13,421 nucleotides of DNA from Hydrogenimonas sp. (GCA_015494675.1 WGAW01000042.1:1-13421); one strand, 5' to 3'. Shown: positions 1 through 7,220, counted from the first letter of the stretch. Translations and numbers: made by a program. Notes: generated by a model not told the origin, from the sequence alone.

Positions 1-140
1 CCGCATGGCGTATGCGGATACTCTCTTACGGCGAGTTCGACGGCCTGCGACTGGCAAAAGATGTAGTGGAGGCGTGGATAGTCGACGGCAACGCTGTAGA
101 GTACTCCAGAAGCAGACTCGACTCCGCAAAACGGCTGTGA
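1..140 (+). CDS. 3' end of an unidentified gene (partial)
   Basis: A reading frame with codons from base 3 runs open from the window edge to TGA at 138-140. It ends ...EYSRSRLDSAKRL and contains GEFDGLRLAKDVVEAW. Its mix of acidic, aliphatic and small residues looks like real protein, whereas the same bases in the pgeF frame give an Arg/Cys-rich, unnatural string. Its TGA overlaps the GTG start of pgeF by four bases (GTGA), the usual arrangement for translationally coupled genes, which supports both calls. An in-frame ATG at 12-14 could start a 42-residue protein, but a longer gene entering from the left is more likely. I do not recognise the family. Confidence 0.55.
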   Translation, partial: AWRMRILSYGEFDGLRLAKDVVEAWIVDGNAVEYSRSRLDSAKRL

Positions 141-832
141 AGATAGGTTGGCTCTTTACCGATCGCAGCGGCGGGGTGAGCCTGCCGCCCTACGATAGCC
201 TGAACCTTGCACTCCATACCGGCGACGATCCGTCGGCGGTCTTGCAAAATCGAAACATACTGCAAAACAGCATCGGCCTACCGCTATATTTCATGCGGCA
301 GGTTCATGGCGACAATATAGCCGTTGTAGACAAGAGCACTCCGCAAACCCTGCCGGATTGCGACGCGATGATCACGAAGAGACGGGGCATCGCTCTTGTC
401 GTAATGGTCGCAGACTGTATTCCCCTGCTTCTTTTCGATGAGAAAAAAGGTGTGGTCGCGGCGGTTCACGCCGGACGCAACGGCACCCTTTTGAATATCG
501 GTGCAAAATGTGTAAAGAGAATGGCGGAGCGATTCGGATGCCGAAGTGAAGATATATATGCGAAACTGGGTCCCTCAATTCGCAGCTGCTGCTATGAAAT
601 CTCCTACGAAACGGCAGCGGTAGTGCGAAAAAGCCTCGGCGAAAAGTATCTGAACGGCCGTTATCTCGACCTGCAGAGCCTCAACCGGGATATGCTTCTT
701 GAAGCGGGACTTGAAGAAGAGAGGATCGAAATTTCCGATATCTGCACCCGCTGCAGCACAGAACACTTCTCATACCGCCGTGAAGGCACGACCGGCCGAT
801 TCGCCGGTGCTATATGGATCGAAGAGAGCTGA
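137..832 (+). CDS. pgeF: PgeF/YfiH-family peptidoglycan editing factor (multicopper polyphenol oxidase family)
   Basis: 231 residues from the GTG at 137. Family knowledge: PgeF (YfiH, YlmD, laccase-domain DUF152) is a cytoplasmic metal-dependent enzyme. It removes UDP-MurNAc carrying L-Ser in place of L-Ala, and related proteins act on purine nucleosides or phenols. Visible motifs in order: GGVS...YDSLNLALHTGD (12-30), RQVHGDN (54-60), VADCIPLLLF (91-100), VHAGRNGT (110-117), LGPSIRSCCYEI (144-155) and CTRCSTEHFSYRREG (203-217). The likely metal triad is H57, C93 and H111. The open frame extends back to ATG at base 5, but those 44 residues resemble no family member, and the upstream gene occupies that DNA in another frame, so GTG 137 is preferred. 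No strong Shine-Dalgarno is visible, and translational coupling is likely. The common family motif HAGWRG reads HAGRNG here. The gene ends five bases before the convergent rarA stop. Confidence 0.88.
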   Translation: MKIGWLFTDRSGGVSLPPYDSLNLALHTGDDPSAVLQNRNILQNSIGLPLYFMRQVHGDNIAVVDKSTPQTLPDCDAMITKRRGIALVVMVADCIPLLLFDEKKGVVAAVHAGRNGTLLNIGAKCVKRMAERFGCRSEDIYAKLGPSIRSCCYEISYETAAVVRKSLGEKYLNGRYLDLQSLNRDMLLEAGLEEERIEISDICTRCSTEHFSYRREGTTGRFAGAIWIEES

Positions 833-837
833 ATCGT

Positions 838-2040
838 CTATTTTCGATCGTTTCGATCCTTTATCTTTTCGATCCACTCATCAAGCCGCTTTTCGAAGCC
901 TATACCTTTCGACTCGTAGAACTTCAGATCTTCTCCAAGGTACTCCTGCTCGACCCAGCCGCCGAAATCGTGCGGGTAGAGATAGCCGGGATGATCGGGG
1001 CTCTTAAGGTGTTTCGGCACCGGTATCAGGGTTCCATTCTCTACAGCCTTCAAGGCCCTGTTCACCGCGACATAGGAGCTGTTGGACTTGGGTGAAGAGG
1101 CCAGATATACGGCGCATTGTGCCAAAACAATCCGCGCTTCGGGGTATCCTATGCGGCTTACGGCCGTCATCGTATCGACTGCGACTCCGAGCGCGTTGGG
1201 GTTGGCGTTTCCTATATCTTCACTCGCGAATATCACCATACGTCTGGCGATAAACTCCGGAGGCTCACCGCCGGCTATGAGCCTCGCCATCCAGTAGAGG
1301 GCGGCATCTATATCGGAGCCTCTCAGGCTCTTTATCATCGCGCTTATTAGATTGTAGTGGGTGTCGGCCCCGCCCGCGCCGTCGTGAAGCGCGCTCGGAC
1401 GCAGGCTCTTAAGGGTGTCGAGTCTCACCGTAGGCTCCACGGCCAGCGCCGCTTCGAGCAGATTCAGCATCGCCCGCATGTCGCCGCAGCTGGAGTCGAT
1501 CAGGTACTCTTTTGCGCTCTCTTCGATCTCGAAGCCCTCACCGCTTTGAACCCTCTCGAGCATTGTGAGCAGATCTTCGGGTTCGAGGGGTCTGAACTCG
1601 AAAAGAAGAGACCTCGAACGCATAGCCGCGGTCAGTGAGAAGTAGGGGTTTTCGGTAGAGGCTCCGATCACCAGCGCATCGTAACGCTCCATAAAAGGCA
1701 GAAGAACCTCCTGCTGGTTTTTACTCAGCCGATGCACTTCGTCGATAAAAATGAGAGGCTTTAGAAGCGCTCCCGCATACTGCCTGAAGATGGACCTCAA
1801 CTCCTCCACCTTCATAGTCGTCGCATTAAGCTCGTAAAAGGGCCTGGCCGACCCCTCCGCCACTATGCGCGCAAGGGTCGTCTTTCCCGTACCGGGCGGT
1901 CCGTAGAAGAAGCTGTGCTGCAGCGCATCCTCCTCTATGAGGCGCCGTAGCGAACCCTTCGCGGAGAGCAGGCTCTTCTGGCCAATGAACTCGTCGAGAG
2001 ATTTCGGCCTGTAGAGCAGGGCCAGGTTTTTGAAGCCCAT
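838..2040 (-). CDS. rarA: RarA/MgsA replication-associated AAA+ ATPase
   Basis: 400 residues, a typical family length. RarA (MgsA; WHIP/Mgs1 in eukaryotes) is a clamp-loader-like AAA+ ATPase that acts at stalled replication forks. Motifs: N-terminal RPKSLDEFIGQ (11-21), Walker A GPPGTGKTT (47-55), Walker B LIFIDEVHRL (96-105), sensor-like GASTENPYFSLTAAMRSR (126-143) carrying the probable arginine finger. The C-terminal tetramerisation region includes ALYWMARLIAGGEPPEF, FASEDIGNANP and ASSPKSNSSYVAVNRAL. ATG is at 2040-2038, three bases after the yjbQ stop, so it is the last gene of the minus-strand operon. The purine-rich GGTAGGGT just before ATG overlaps the yjbQ stop. The gene ends five bases from convergent pgeF with no room for a terminator. 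The basic C-terminal tail is encoded over a short repeat (842-874). Confidence 0.96.
   Translation of the reverse strand: MGFKNLALLYRPKSLDEFIGQKSLLSAKGSLRRLIEEDALQHSFFYGPPGTGKTTLARIVAEGSARPFYELNATTMKVEELRSIFRQYAGALLKPLIFIDEVHRLSKNQQEVLLPFMERYDALVIGASTENPYFSLTAAMRSRSLLFEFRPLEPEDLLTMLERVQSGEGFEIEESAKEYLIDSSCGDMRAMLNLLEAALAVEPTVRLDTLKSLRPSALHDGAGGADTHYNLISAMIKSLRGSDIDAALYWMARLIAGGEPPEFIARRMVIFASEDIGNANPNALGVAVDTMTAVSRIGYPEARIVLAQCAVYLASSPKSNSSYVAVNRALKAVENGTLIPVPKHLKSPDHPGYLYPHDFGGWVEQEYLGEDLKFYESKGIGFEKRLDEWIEKIKDRNDRK
842..874. repeat. Three short direct copies of TTTCGATC at the rarA 3' end
   Basis: TTTCGATC occurs at 842-849, 851-858 and 867-874, within the last codons of rarA (encoding parts of IEKIKDRNDRK) and next to the pgeF/rarA convergence point. 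It may be a small slippage product or simple codon coincidence. No hairpin with a U-run is formed. Confidence 0.4.
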
Positions 2041-2043
2041 ACC

Positions 2044-2439
2044 CTACCCGTGCACCACCTGCACCACGACGGTACGCTCCCTGGGACCGTCGAATTCGCA
2101 CAGGAATATGCCCTGCCATCTGCCGAGTTTGAGCTTTGCGTTCTCCATAGGTACGACAACCCTCGCTCCGCAGAGGGCCGATTTGATATGCGCCGCCGCA
2201 TTCTCCCCCTGGTGATGGTAGGGCTGAGAAGCCGGAGCTATACGACCGAGAGCTTCGAGAAAGTCGCGCCTTAGCTGGGGGTCTATGTTTTCAAAGAGTA
2301 TGATACTTGCGGTAGTATGCGGAACGAAGACGGTAACAAGCCCGCTTTTTACACCCTCTTTTATCACGGCTTCATGCACTCTGTCCGTCAGATCGACCAT
2401 CTCCGACGTATGCTTTGTATCGATTTTAAGTTCAATCAC
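2044..2439 (-). CDS. yjbQ: YjbQ family (UPF0047) protein
   Basis: 131 residues, the normal length of this small single-domain family. Conserved blocks: VPHTTASIILFEN (39-51), HHQGENAAAHIKSALCG (75-91) and LGRWQGIFLCEFDGPRERTVVVQV (105-128). The family forms trimers. E. coli YjbQ has weak thiamine phosphate synthase activity in vivo, from which the label 'secondary thiamine-phosphate synthase enzyme' comes, but the physiological role is unsettled. The start codon is GTG (2439-2437) and lies inside the end of rluB: the rluB TGA is at 2434-2432, giving an 8-base overlap and implying coupled translation. ...QRD* of RluB and MIELK of YjbQ are read from the same bases. A three-base gap separates it from rarA. 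No thiamine gene is nearby, so the context gives no support for a thiamine role. Confidence 0.93.
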   Translation of the reverse strand: MIELKIDTKHTSEMVDLTDRVHEAVIKEGVKSGLVTVFVPHTTASIILFENIDPQLRRDFLEALGRIAPASQPYHHQGENAAAHIKSALCGARVVVPMENAKLKLGRWQGIFLCEFDGPRERTVVVQVVHG

Positions 2440-3220
2440 GTTGCTCCTCCTGTTGGACCGTCTTTATGAAAGTGTGTAGATCGTCGTACTCTCTTTGTGT
2501 AAGAAAGCGCGTTTTCCCTTTCGGCAGATTGTTCAGACTTATGCCTCCGAAACTTATGCGGTGTAGATCGAGCACCTCCCTGTCGAAGTGGGCGAAAAAT
2601 CTTCTCAGTTCGCGGTTTTTTCCTTCACCTATGGCTACACGGATCTTCGAGTAGTTGGTTCCGTTTTTAATGATTTGGTATGCAAAAAACGGGGCGAACT
2701 CCATCTCCTCTATCCTGCTCTTTTCGTGAGCCCCCTTTTTGCCTTTTATCTTTATGCCGCTTTGCATCGCTTTTTCCATGGCGGGGGTGACGGAACCCCT
2801 AATCTTGAGGTTGTAGATACGCTCGAGGTTGCTGCGCATCAGCAGATCCGCCACTTTCGGGGAGTCGGTCAGCAGAAGCAGCCCTTCGCTCGCAAAGTCG
2901 AGCCTTCCGACCGGAATGAAATGGGCAAACCGTTTAGGCAGCGAGTCATAAATCGTCCTTCTTCCCATCGGGTCCTTTCTGGTAACGAGCTCCCCTTTCG
3001 GTTTATGATAGACGGCCACCGTCATCTCGTGCATCGATTTAGGTTTTATTACACGCCCGTTTAGGACCACCTTGTCGTCGGCTCCGACACGATACGAGAA
3101 GTCCTTCACCTGCTTGCCGTTTACCTGCACCCTGCCCTCCTCTATAAGCCTGTCGGCTTCACGGCGGGAGTATCTGGTGTAGTGCGAAATAAATTTGTTT
3201 AGCCTCATCCCTTCGCTCAT
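2432..3220 (-). CDS. rluB: RsuA/RluB-family pseudouridine synthase
   Basis: 262 residues. An N-terminal S4 RNA-binding domain (about 5-60; MRLNKFISHYTRYSRREADRL, then RVQVNGKQV) is followed by the catalytic domain. The catalytic motif PVGRLDFASEGLLLLTD (103-119) carries the nucleophilic Asp108, and GEGKNRELRRFF (198-209) is the usual second family motif. Family members isomerise a single uridine in rRNA: RluB at 23S 2605, RluE/RluF at other 23S sites, RsuA at 16S 516. Length and motifs fit RluB best, but the target cannot be proved from sequence alone. ATG 3220-3218 overlaps the kpsF TGA (3219-3217) as ATGA. A second ATG four codons in (MRLNKF) is a possible alternative. It sits with ksgA and rnj, so co-expression with ribosome maturation is plausible. 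Confidence 0.93.
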   Translation of the reverse strand: MSEGMRLNKFISHYTRYSRREADRLIEEGRVQVNGKQVKDFSYRVGADDKVVLNGRVIKPKSMHEMTVAVYHKPKGELVTRKDPMGRRTIYDSLPKRFAHFIPVGRLDFASEGLLLLTDSPKVADLLMRSNLERIYNLKIRGSVTPAMEKAMQSGIKIKGKKGAHEKSRIEEMEFAPFFAYQIIKNGTNYSKIRVAIGEGKNRELRRFFAHFDREVLDLHRISFGGISLNNLPKGKTRFLTQREYDDLHTFIKTVQQEEQRD

Positions 3221-4203
3221 CTCTTTATCCCCGCTTCCACAAGGTCGTGAAGATGCAGAACACCCTTTACGCGGCCGCTTTCGTCCACTATGGGCAGAAG
3301 CTGTATCTTGTGGTTCTCTATCAGCTCGAGGGCTTCGGAAGCGAGCATCCTCTTGTTGCTGCAGGTTTTCGGGTTTCTGTTGGCGTATCTTATAGCTTCG
3401 CTATCGAGCGAAAAGCCGCTGTCCATAAGGGCGCGTCTCACATCTCCGTCGCTAAGTACGGCTACAAGCCTCCCCTCCTCATCCTCTATCAGAACGTTTC
3501 CGAGCCTCCCTTCGCTCATCACCACCACAGCCTCCTTCAAAGAGGTCTCGGGCGATATGACCGGCAGGTTTTCACGCCTCATCAGATCTTCTATCTTCAC
3601 GAATAGACGCTTGCCCAGAGAGCCTCCCGGATGGAAAGATGCGAAGTCCTCCGCCCTGAAATCCCTCTTTTTCATCAGTGCCACGGCCAAAGCGTCGCCG
3701 AGCGCCATCGTCAGGGTAGTAGAAGAGGTGGGTGCGGCCCCTAACGGGCAAGCCTCTTTTTCAACCTTTATCGAAAGAGATATATCTCCATATTTCGCCA
3801 GCGTAGAGCCGCTATCGCCCGTCACGGCTATCAGGGGAATGTCGAATCGCTTGATATGCGGCAGTATCTTGACAAGCTCCTCGCTCTCCCCGCTGTAGCT
3901 TATCGCTATCACCAGATCGTCGGGGCCTATCATGCCAAGATCGCCGTGCAGCGCCTCGGTAGGGTGGATAAAAAAACTCGACGTACCGGTGCTTGCAAGC
4001 GTTGCCGCCATCTTGGCACCCACAAGGCCCGACTTTCCGACCCCCGTAACGATACACTTTCCCTTGATTGCGTAGATGAGCTCTACCGCCTTTTCGAAAC
4101 TTTCATCAAGGCCCTTTGCCGCATCCAGCAGCGATCGCGCCTCGATTTCGAGTACTTCACGGGCGACGGCGAGCATATCGCCGCTCTCTTTCTCTCTCTT
4201 CAT
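3217..4203 (-). CDS. kpsF: KpsF/GutQ (KdsD-type) D-arabinose 5-phosphate isomerase
   Basis: 328 residues from ATG 4203-4201. The enzyme converts D-ribulose 5-phosphate to D-arabinose 5-phosphate, the first step to Kdo for LPS, in the cytoplasm. It has a SIS domain followed by paired CBS domains. SIS motifs (this numbering): VTGVGKSG (52-59), HPTEALHGDLG (80-90), SYSGESEE (102-109), PTSSTT (158-163), HPGGSLG (191-197). CBS domains run from about 205 to 328 (EDLMRRENLPVISP; MLASEALELIENHKIQLLPIVDESGRVKGVLHLHDL). Three in-frame ATGs compete. 4239 overlaps the rnj stop but has no Shine-Dalgarno and would add 12 residues. 4203 follows a purine run (GCGAAGAGAGA) and gives the length of E. coli KdsD. 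4176 would give 319 residues, closer to Campylobacter/Helicobacter lengths as I recall them. I chose 4203; the family call does not depend on it. Confidence 0.95.
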   Translation of the reverse strand: MKREKESGDMLAVAREVLEIEARSLLDAAKGLDESFEKAVELIYAIKGKCIVTGVGKSGLVGAKMAATLASTGTSSFFIHPTEALHGDLGMIGPDDLVIAISYSGESEELVKILPHIKRFDIPLIAVTGDSGSTLAKYGDISLSIKVEKEACPLGAAPTSSTTLTMALGDALAVALMKKRDFRAEDFASFHPGGSLGKRLFVKIEDLMRRENLPVISPETSLKEAVVVMSEGRLGNVLIEDEEGRLVAVLSDGDVRRALMDSGFSLDSEAIRYANRNPKTCSNKRMLASEALELIENHKIQLLPIVDESGRVKGVLHLHDLVEAGIKR

Positions 4204-4228
4204 TCTCTCTTCGCCTGTTTCGCGGCTC

Positions 4229-6265
4229 TTAAACGACATAGATGGTAGGCACTATCAGCGGGTAGCGCTTCATCTTTCTGAGTACATGCTTTCTGACGGC
4301 CTGCCTTATATCGTTTTCGATAGTTCTGGTATCGAGTTTGTCCGCTTCATTCTGGTGCGCCATATATGTCTCTATTATAGCCTCTATCTCCTTGGCGAAC
4401 CTCTTGTCCTCTTTGTCCGCGACTATTCCGAAACTGCTTACCCTCGGGTGTCCTACAAGCTTGTGCGTATTCTGGTCTATCTGGGCCACAATCATTATGA
4501 TCCCTTCTGTAGCCAGTTTCTGGCGGTCGAGAACGATATCGTTCTCTATCTCCATGTTGGCCTGGTTGTCTATATAGGTCTTGCCGGTCTTGACCGTCTT
4601 GACCTTCTTGAGGTACCTGGGCGTCAACTCCACCTGATCCCCGTCGCTCATAAGAAGGATGTTCCTCTCGTCTACACCGCACGAGACCGCGGTCTTCGCA
4701 TGTCTTGCGATATGGTTGTACTCTCCGTGCACCGGAAGGAAGAATTTGGGCTGTGTGAGTCTCAGCATCAGCTTCTGCTCCTCCTGCGCGGCGTGTCCGG
4801 AGACATGAATCTCGCTGAAGTCCTGATAGGCCACGGTGGCTCCCGCGCGAACGAGGTGGTTCATTATGCGCGAAACACTCGCCTCGTTCCCCGGAATCGC
4901 CTTGGCCGAAATAATTATCGTGTCGGAGGGCTTTATCTTAATATGCCTATGCTCGTCAGTGGCCATCCTGAAGAGTGCGCTCATCGTCTCCCCCTGGCTT
5001 CCGGTGGTCACTATCAGCACCTCGTTATCGTTGTACCTGGTCACTTCGTGGGCGTCTATAAATATATCCTCCGGAATCTCTATATAGCCTAGCTGTCTTG
5101 CGGTTTCGAGGTTGCGCTCCATGGAGCGGCCGATCACCGCCACCTTGCGGTTGTACTTTATGCCGTGCTCGATCGCCTGATAGACCCGGTGCACGTTGGA
5201 GGAGAAGGTCGACATGATCACACGCCCCTTCGCCTTCGCGAAGAGGTGGTCGAATGTCGGGCCGACCGTCTTTTCGCTTCTTGTAATACCGCTTTTGTGA
5301 GAGTTTGTACTGTCGGAAAGAAGACACAAAACCCCCTTTTCCCCATAATATGCAAGCCGCTGCAGATCGGCCGGGTAGTCGTCGACGGGAGTGTGGTCAA
5401 TCTTGAAGTCGCCGGTATGGATTATGACTCCGGCCGGGGTAGTTATCGCCAAAGATGAGGCGTCTATGATGGAGTGTGTCATATGTATCCACTCCACCTC
5501 GAAATCCCCGATCTTTATCGGCTTTCTCTTCTCTATATACCGAAAATAGCTCTTGTCGTTTTTGAGTCCGTGTTCGTCGAACTTGTTGGCGATCATGCCC
5601 AGGGGCAGGGGAGTGCCGTAGATGGGGAACTTCAGCTCCTTGAACAGATAGGGAACCGCTCCGATATGATCTTCGTGCGCATGTGTGATCACGATTCCGT
5701 CGATCTTGTCCTTTATCGCGTGCAGATAGCTGAAGTCGGGAACCAGAATGTCGACGCCGTGCATATCTTCCGTCGGGAAGCTCATGCCCACATCGATTAC
5801 TATGGCGCTCTTTTCGGTCTCGAGAACCGCGATGTTACCGCCTATTTCGCCCAGACCGCCGAGAGGGGTGAAGCGTACGCGCGCCTTGTTGCTCGTATCG
5901 ATCTTTGCCGCAGTATCGAGACGCTCTTTATGGACCTCCTTGTTGGCGGCGATAGCCTGGTTTATATCCGTATAGACTCCGTCTGCGCTCCGTTTTACGT
6001 TTTTGGGAGTCTTGTAGTGAGACTCCGGGTTTCGGCCGTTGCCTCGGCCCCTGCCCCTCTGTCCGCCGCGGTTGCGGGAGTTGGCTCCGCGCGTACGGCC
6101 TCTGCCCCCTCCCTGCTGATCCTGACCGCGCTGCTCCGAACGCCTCTGCGACTGCTTCTCTCCTCCCTGTGCTCTTCCGGGCCGTCGGTTACCGCTCTTC
6201 TGCGCTCCTCCGCCCTGATCGTTTCGGGGCTGGTTTCCCCGCTTTTCGCTCTTTTTCTCTTCCAT
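4229..6265 (-). CDS. rnj: Ribonuclease J with long Arg/Gly-rich N-terminal extension
   Basis: 678 residues from ATG 6265-6263. RNase J is a metallo-beta-lactamase/beta-CASP ribonuclease with 5'-3' exo- and endonuclease activity, the main RNA decay enzyme in organisms without RNase E such as Helicobacter. The catalytic core starts near residue 128 (VRFTPLGGLGEIGGNIAVLE). It carries the metal motif THAHEDHIG (194-202), HTGDFKID (283-290), beta-CASP features (LSDSTNSHKSG; GSQGETMSAL) and a late HVSGHA block. Residues 1-80 are low-complexity and rich in R, G, Q, N and S (RGGQRGRGRGNGR), surely disordered and cationic. A comparable extension of about 130 residues occurs in H. pylori RNase J. The frame can be opened at GTG 6274, but that GTG is part of the Shine-Dalgarno AAGGTG (6277-6272), six bases from ATG 6265. 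The first 77 bases overlap the end of ksgA. Confidence 0.96.
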   Translation of the reverse strand: MEEKKSEKRGNQPRNDQGGGAQKSGNRRPGRAQGGEKQSQRRSEQRGQDQQGGGRGRTRGANSRNRGGQRGRGRGNGRNPESHYKTPKNVKRSADGVYTDINQAIAANKEVHKERLDTAAKIDTSNKARVRFTPLGGLGEIGGNIAVLETEKSAIVIDVGMSFPTEDMHGVDILVPDFSYLHAIKDKIDGIVITHAHEDHIGAVPYLFKELKFPIYGTPLPLGMIANKFDEHGLKNDKSYFRYIEKRKPIKIGDFEVEWIHMTHSIIDASSLAITTPAGVIIHTGDFKIDHTPVDDYPADLQRLAYYGEKGVLCLLSDSTNSHKSGITRSEKTVGPTFDHLFAKAKGRVIMSTFSSNVHRVYQAIEHGIKYNRKVAVIGRSMERNLETARQLGYIEIPEDIFIDAHEVTRYNDNEVLIVTTGSQGETMSALFRMATDEHRHIKIKPSDTIIISAKAIPGNEASVSRIMNHLVRAGATVAYQDFSEIHVSGHAAQEEQKLMLRLTQPKFFLPVHGEYNHIARHAKTAVSCGVDERNILLMSDGDQVELTPRYLKKVKTVKTGKTYIDNQANMEIENDIVLDRQKLATEGIIMIVAQIDQNTHKLVGHPRVSSFGIVADKEDKRFAKEIEAIIETYMAHQNEADKLDTRTIENDIRQAVRKHVLRKMKRYPLIVPTIYVV

Positions 6266-7070
6266 CAATATCACCTTGCAAAATAGATTTTAGGTGGTGA
6301 TAGAGGGATGTTTCCACTTCATGAGGACGGACCGAAGAGCCCAGACCCAAAGAAGCCAGCGCGCCGTTTACATCTTTTTTGTCGAACCTGGTCGAAAGAT
6401 TTTTTGCCAGAGTCTTTCTCGGCTGCTTGAAAGCCGTTTTCAAAAAATCCTCAAGCTCCGGATCGTCGAGTGAACTCTCTTTCCGAATCTGAAGTACCGA
6501 CGACATCACTTTGGGGGCCGGAACGAACGCTTCAGGAGGCACATCGAAGCGGATCTCCGCCTGTCCGCAGCTCTGAGCCAGAACCGATAGGGCGCAAAAC
6601 TGCCTCTCCCCCGGTTTCGCACTGAATTTTTCGGCCACCTCTTTTTGGACCATGACCAGTATGCTTTTGCAGTTCGGGTCTTTCAGTGCCCTCAAAATGA
6701 TGTTCGTAGCAATGTAATAGGGCAGGTTCGCGACCAGATGATACGGTCGCTCAACCAGACTATTTTGCTTCCAGTGGTCCAGAACATCCGAGCAGTGAAG
6801 CTTCAGCCTTCCGTTCTCGATGGAAGATTCAAACTTTCTGCGCAGATGCCCGCATAGATCTCTGTCCACCTCATAAGCGGTGACATCCTTAATCTTGACC
6901 AGATAACCGGTCAAATCACCTAATCCAGGCCCGATCTCGACCACTTCCAGGTCGTCATCGGGCATCGATTCGATGATCTTGTGCAGTACCGTTTCATCTT
7001 TCAGGAAATTTTGGCCAAACCTTTTTTTGGCGATCTTTTCACTGTTTTGATGAAAATTGGGCTCTATCAT
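6189..7070 (-). CDS. rsmA (ksgA): 16S rRNA (adenine1518-N6/adenine1519-N6)-dimethyltransferase KsgA/RsmA
   Basis: 293 residues. The enzyme dimethylates two adjacent adenines in the 3'-terminal hairpin of 16S rRNA during late 30S assembly, using S-adenosylmethionine. Motifs: [11 protein letters not shown] (15-25), SAM-binding [13 protein letters not shown] (45-57), acidic AYEVDRDL (65-72), catalytic NLPYYIAT (115-122), [14 protein letters not shown] (182-195), and the C-terminal helical domain with [11 protein letters not shown]. The family normally ends shortly after the block equivalent to [17 protein letters not shown] (248-264). Here about 28 further residues follow, strongly basic ([21 protein letters not shown]), encoded over the start of rnj in another frame (6189-6265). 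ATG 7070-7068 has only a weak upstream purine stretch. It is the first gene of the minus-strand operon, driven from the divergent region shared with hisF. Confidence 0.95.
   Translation of the reverse strand: MIEPNFHQNSEKIAKKRFGQNFLKDETVLHKIIESMPDDDLEVVEIGPGLGDLTGYLVKIKDVTAYEVDRDLCGHLRRKFESSIENGRLKLHCSDVLDHWKQNSLVERPYHLVANLPYYIATNIILRALKDPNCKSILVMVQKEVAEKFSAKPGERQFCALSVLAQSCGQAEIRFDVPPEAFVPAPKVMSSVLQIRKESSLDDPELEDFLKTAFKQPRKTLAKNLSTRFDKKDVNGALASLGLGSSVRPHEVETSLYHHLKSILQGDIDGREKERKAGKPAPKRSGRRSAEER
6272..6277 (-). promoter_or_regulatory. Shine-Dalgarno of rnj, inside ksgA
   Basis: On the minus strand AAGGTG lies six bases (ATATTG) before ATG 6265, an ideal ribosome binding site. It decides the start: the GTG at 6274-6272 is part of the ribosome binding site and not the initiation codon. 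The site is inside the ksgA coding sequence (codons for Gln-Gly-Asp), so ribosomes translating ksgA pass over it. Confidence 0.8.
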
Positions 7071-7123
7071 ACTGAAACTTTTCTTAAAAAGAGATTACAT
7101 TTTTAAAGAATGCTTAAACTTTT

Positions 7124-7152
7124 CGTCACTTTACGCCGGTTTGCGCTATAAT
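7124..7152 (+). promoter_or_regulatory. Predicted promoter for the hisF operon
   Basis: A perfect TATAAT lies at 7147-7152 on the plus strand, preceded by T-rich DNA (CTTTTCGTCACTTTACG) without a convincing -35. The start point would be near 7159, leaving a leader of about 108 bases before the hisF TTG. The box faces the minus-strand TATAAT at 7167-7162 across nine bases, so the two promoters probably cannot be occupied together. Confidence 0.55.
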
Positions 7153-7161
7153 TCGGCAGAC

Positions 7162-7190
7162 ATTATACCAGTTTCGCCTCTGTATGCACA
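7162..7190 (-). promoter_or_regulatory. Predicted promoter for the ksgA operon (extended -10)
   Basis: On the minus strand TGG-TATAAT places a perfect -10 box at 7167-7162 preceded by the TGn extended element. The hexamer 17 bases upstream (7190-7185, TGTGCA) is a poor -35, as is common for the main sigma factor in Campylobacterota. Transcription would start near 7155, giving a leader of about 85 bases before ksgA. Prediction by eye only. Confidence 0.55.
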
Positions 7191-7220
7191 GAGTGCGGGC
7201 GCCGGTCGCTTTCGGCCGAC
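7176..7220 (+). promoter_or_regulatory. hisF leader with two successive hairpins
   Basis: Hairpin 1 is CTCTGT-ATGC-ACAGAG (7178-7193), a perfect six-base-pair stem with a four-base loop. GC/GC flanks (7176-7177 with 7195-7196) extend it past a one-base bulge. Hairpin 2 is GCCGGTCG-CTTT-CGGCCGAC (7201-7220), an eight-position stem with one C-A mismatch and one G-U pair. Both lie between the predicted start point and the Shine-Dalgarno. Neither is followed by a U-run, so they do not look like terminators. Whether they regulate anything is unknown. Confidence 0.4.

Noticed and set aside
4120..4140. Isolated GCGATCGC octamer
   Set aside because: A single copy within kpsF coding sequence; no repeated HIP1-like pattern in the window.
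4076..5092. 338-codon plus-strand open frame
   Set aside because: It runs antisense through kpsF and rnj, whose motifs are unmistakable. Its translation has no family pattern; it is a mirror of the codon bias on the real strand.
6266..6274. GTG 6274 as the rnj start
   Set aside because: The GTG is part of the Shine-Dalgarno AAGGTG; ATG 6265 is correctly spaced from it.
5474..6286. 270-codon plus-strand open frame
   Set aside because: Antisense to rnj. The Ala/Ser/Leu-rich end is the complement of the RNase J Arg/Gly-rich leader.
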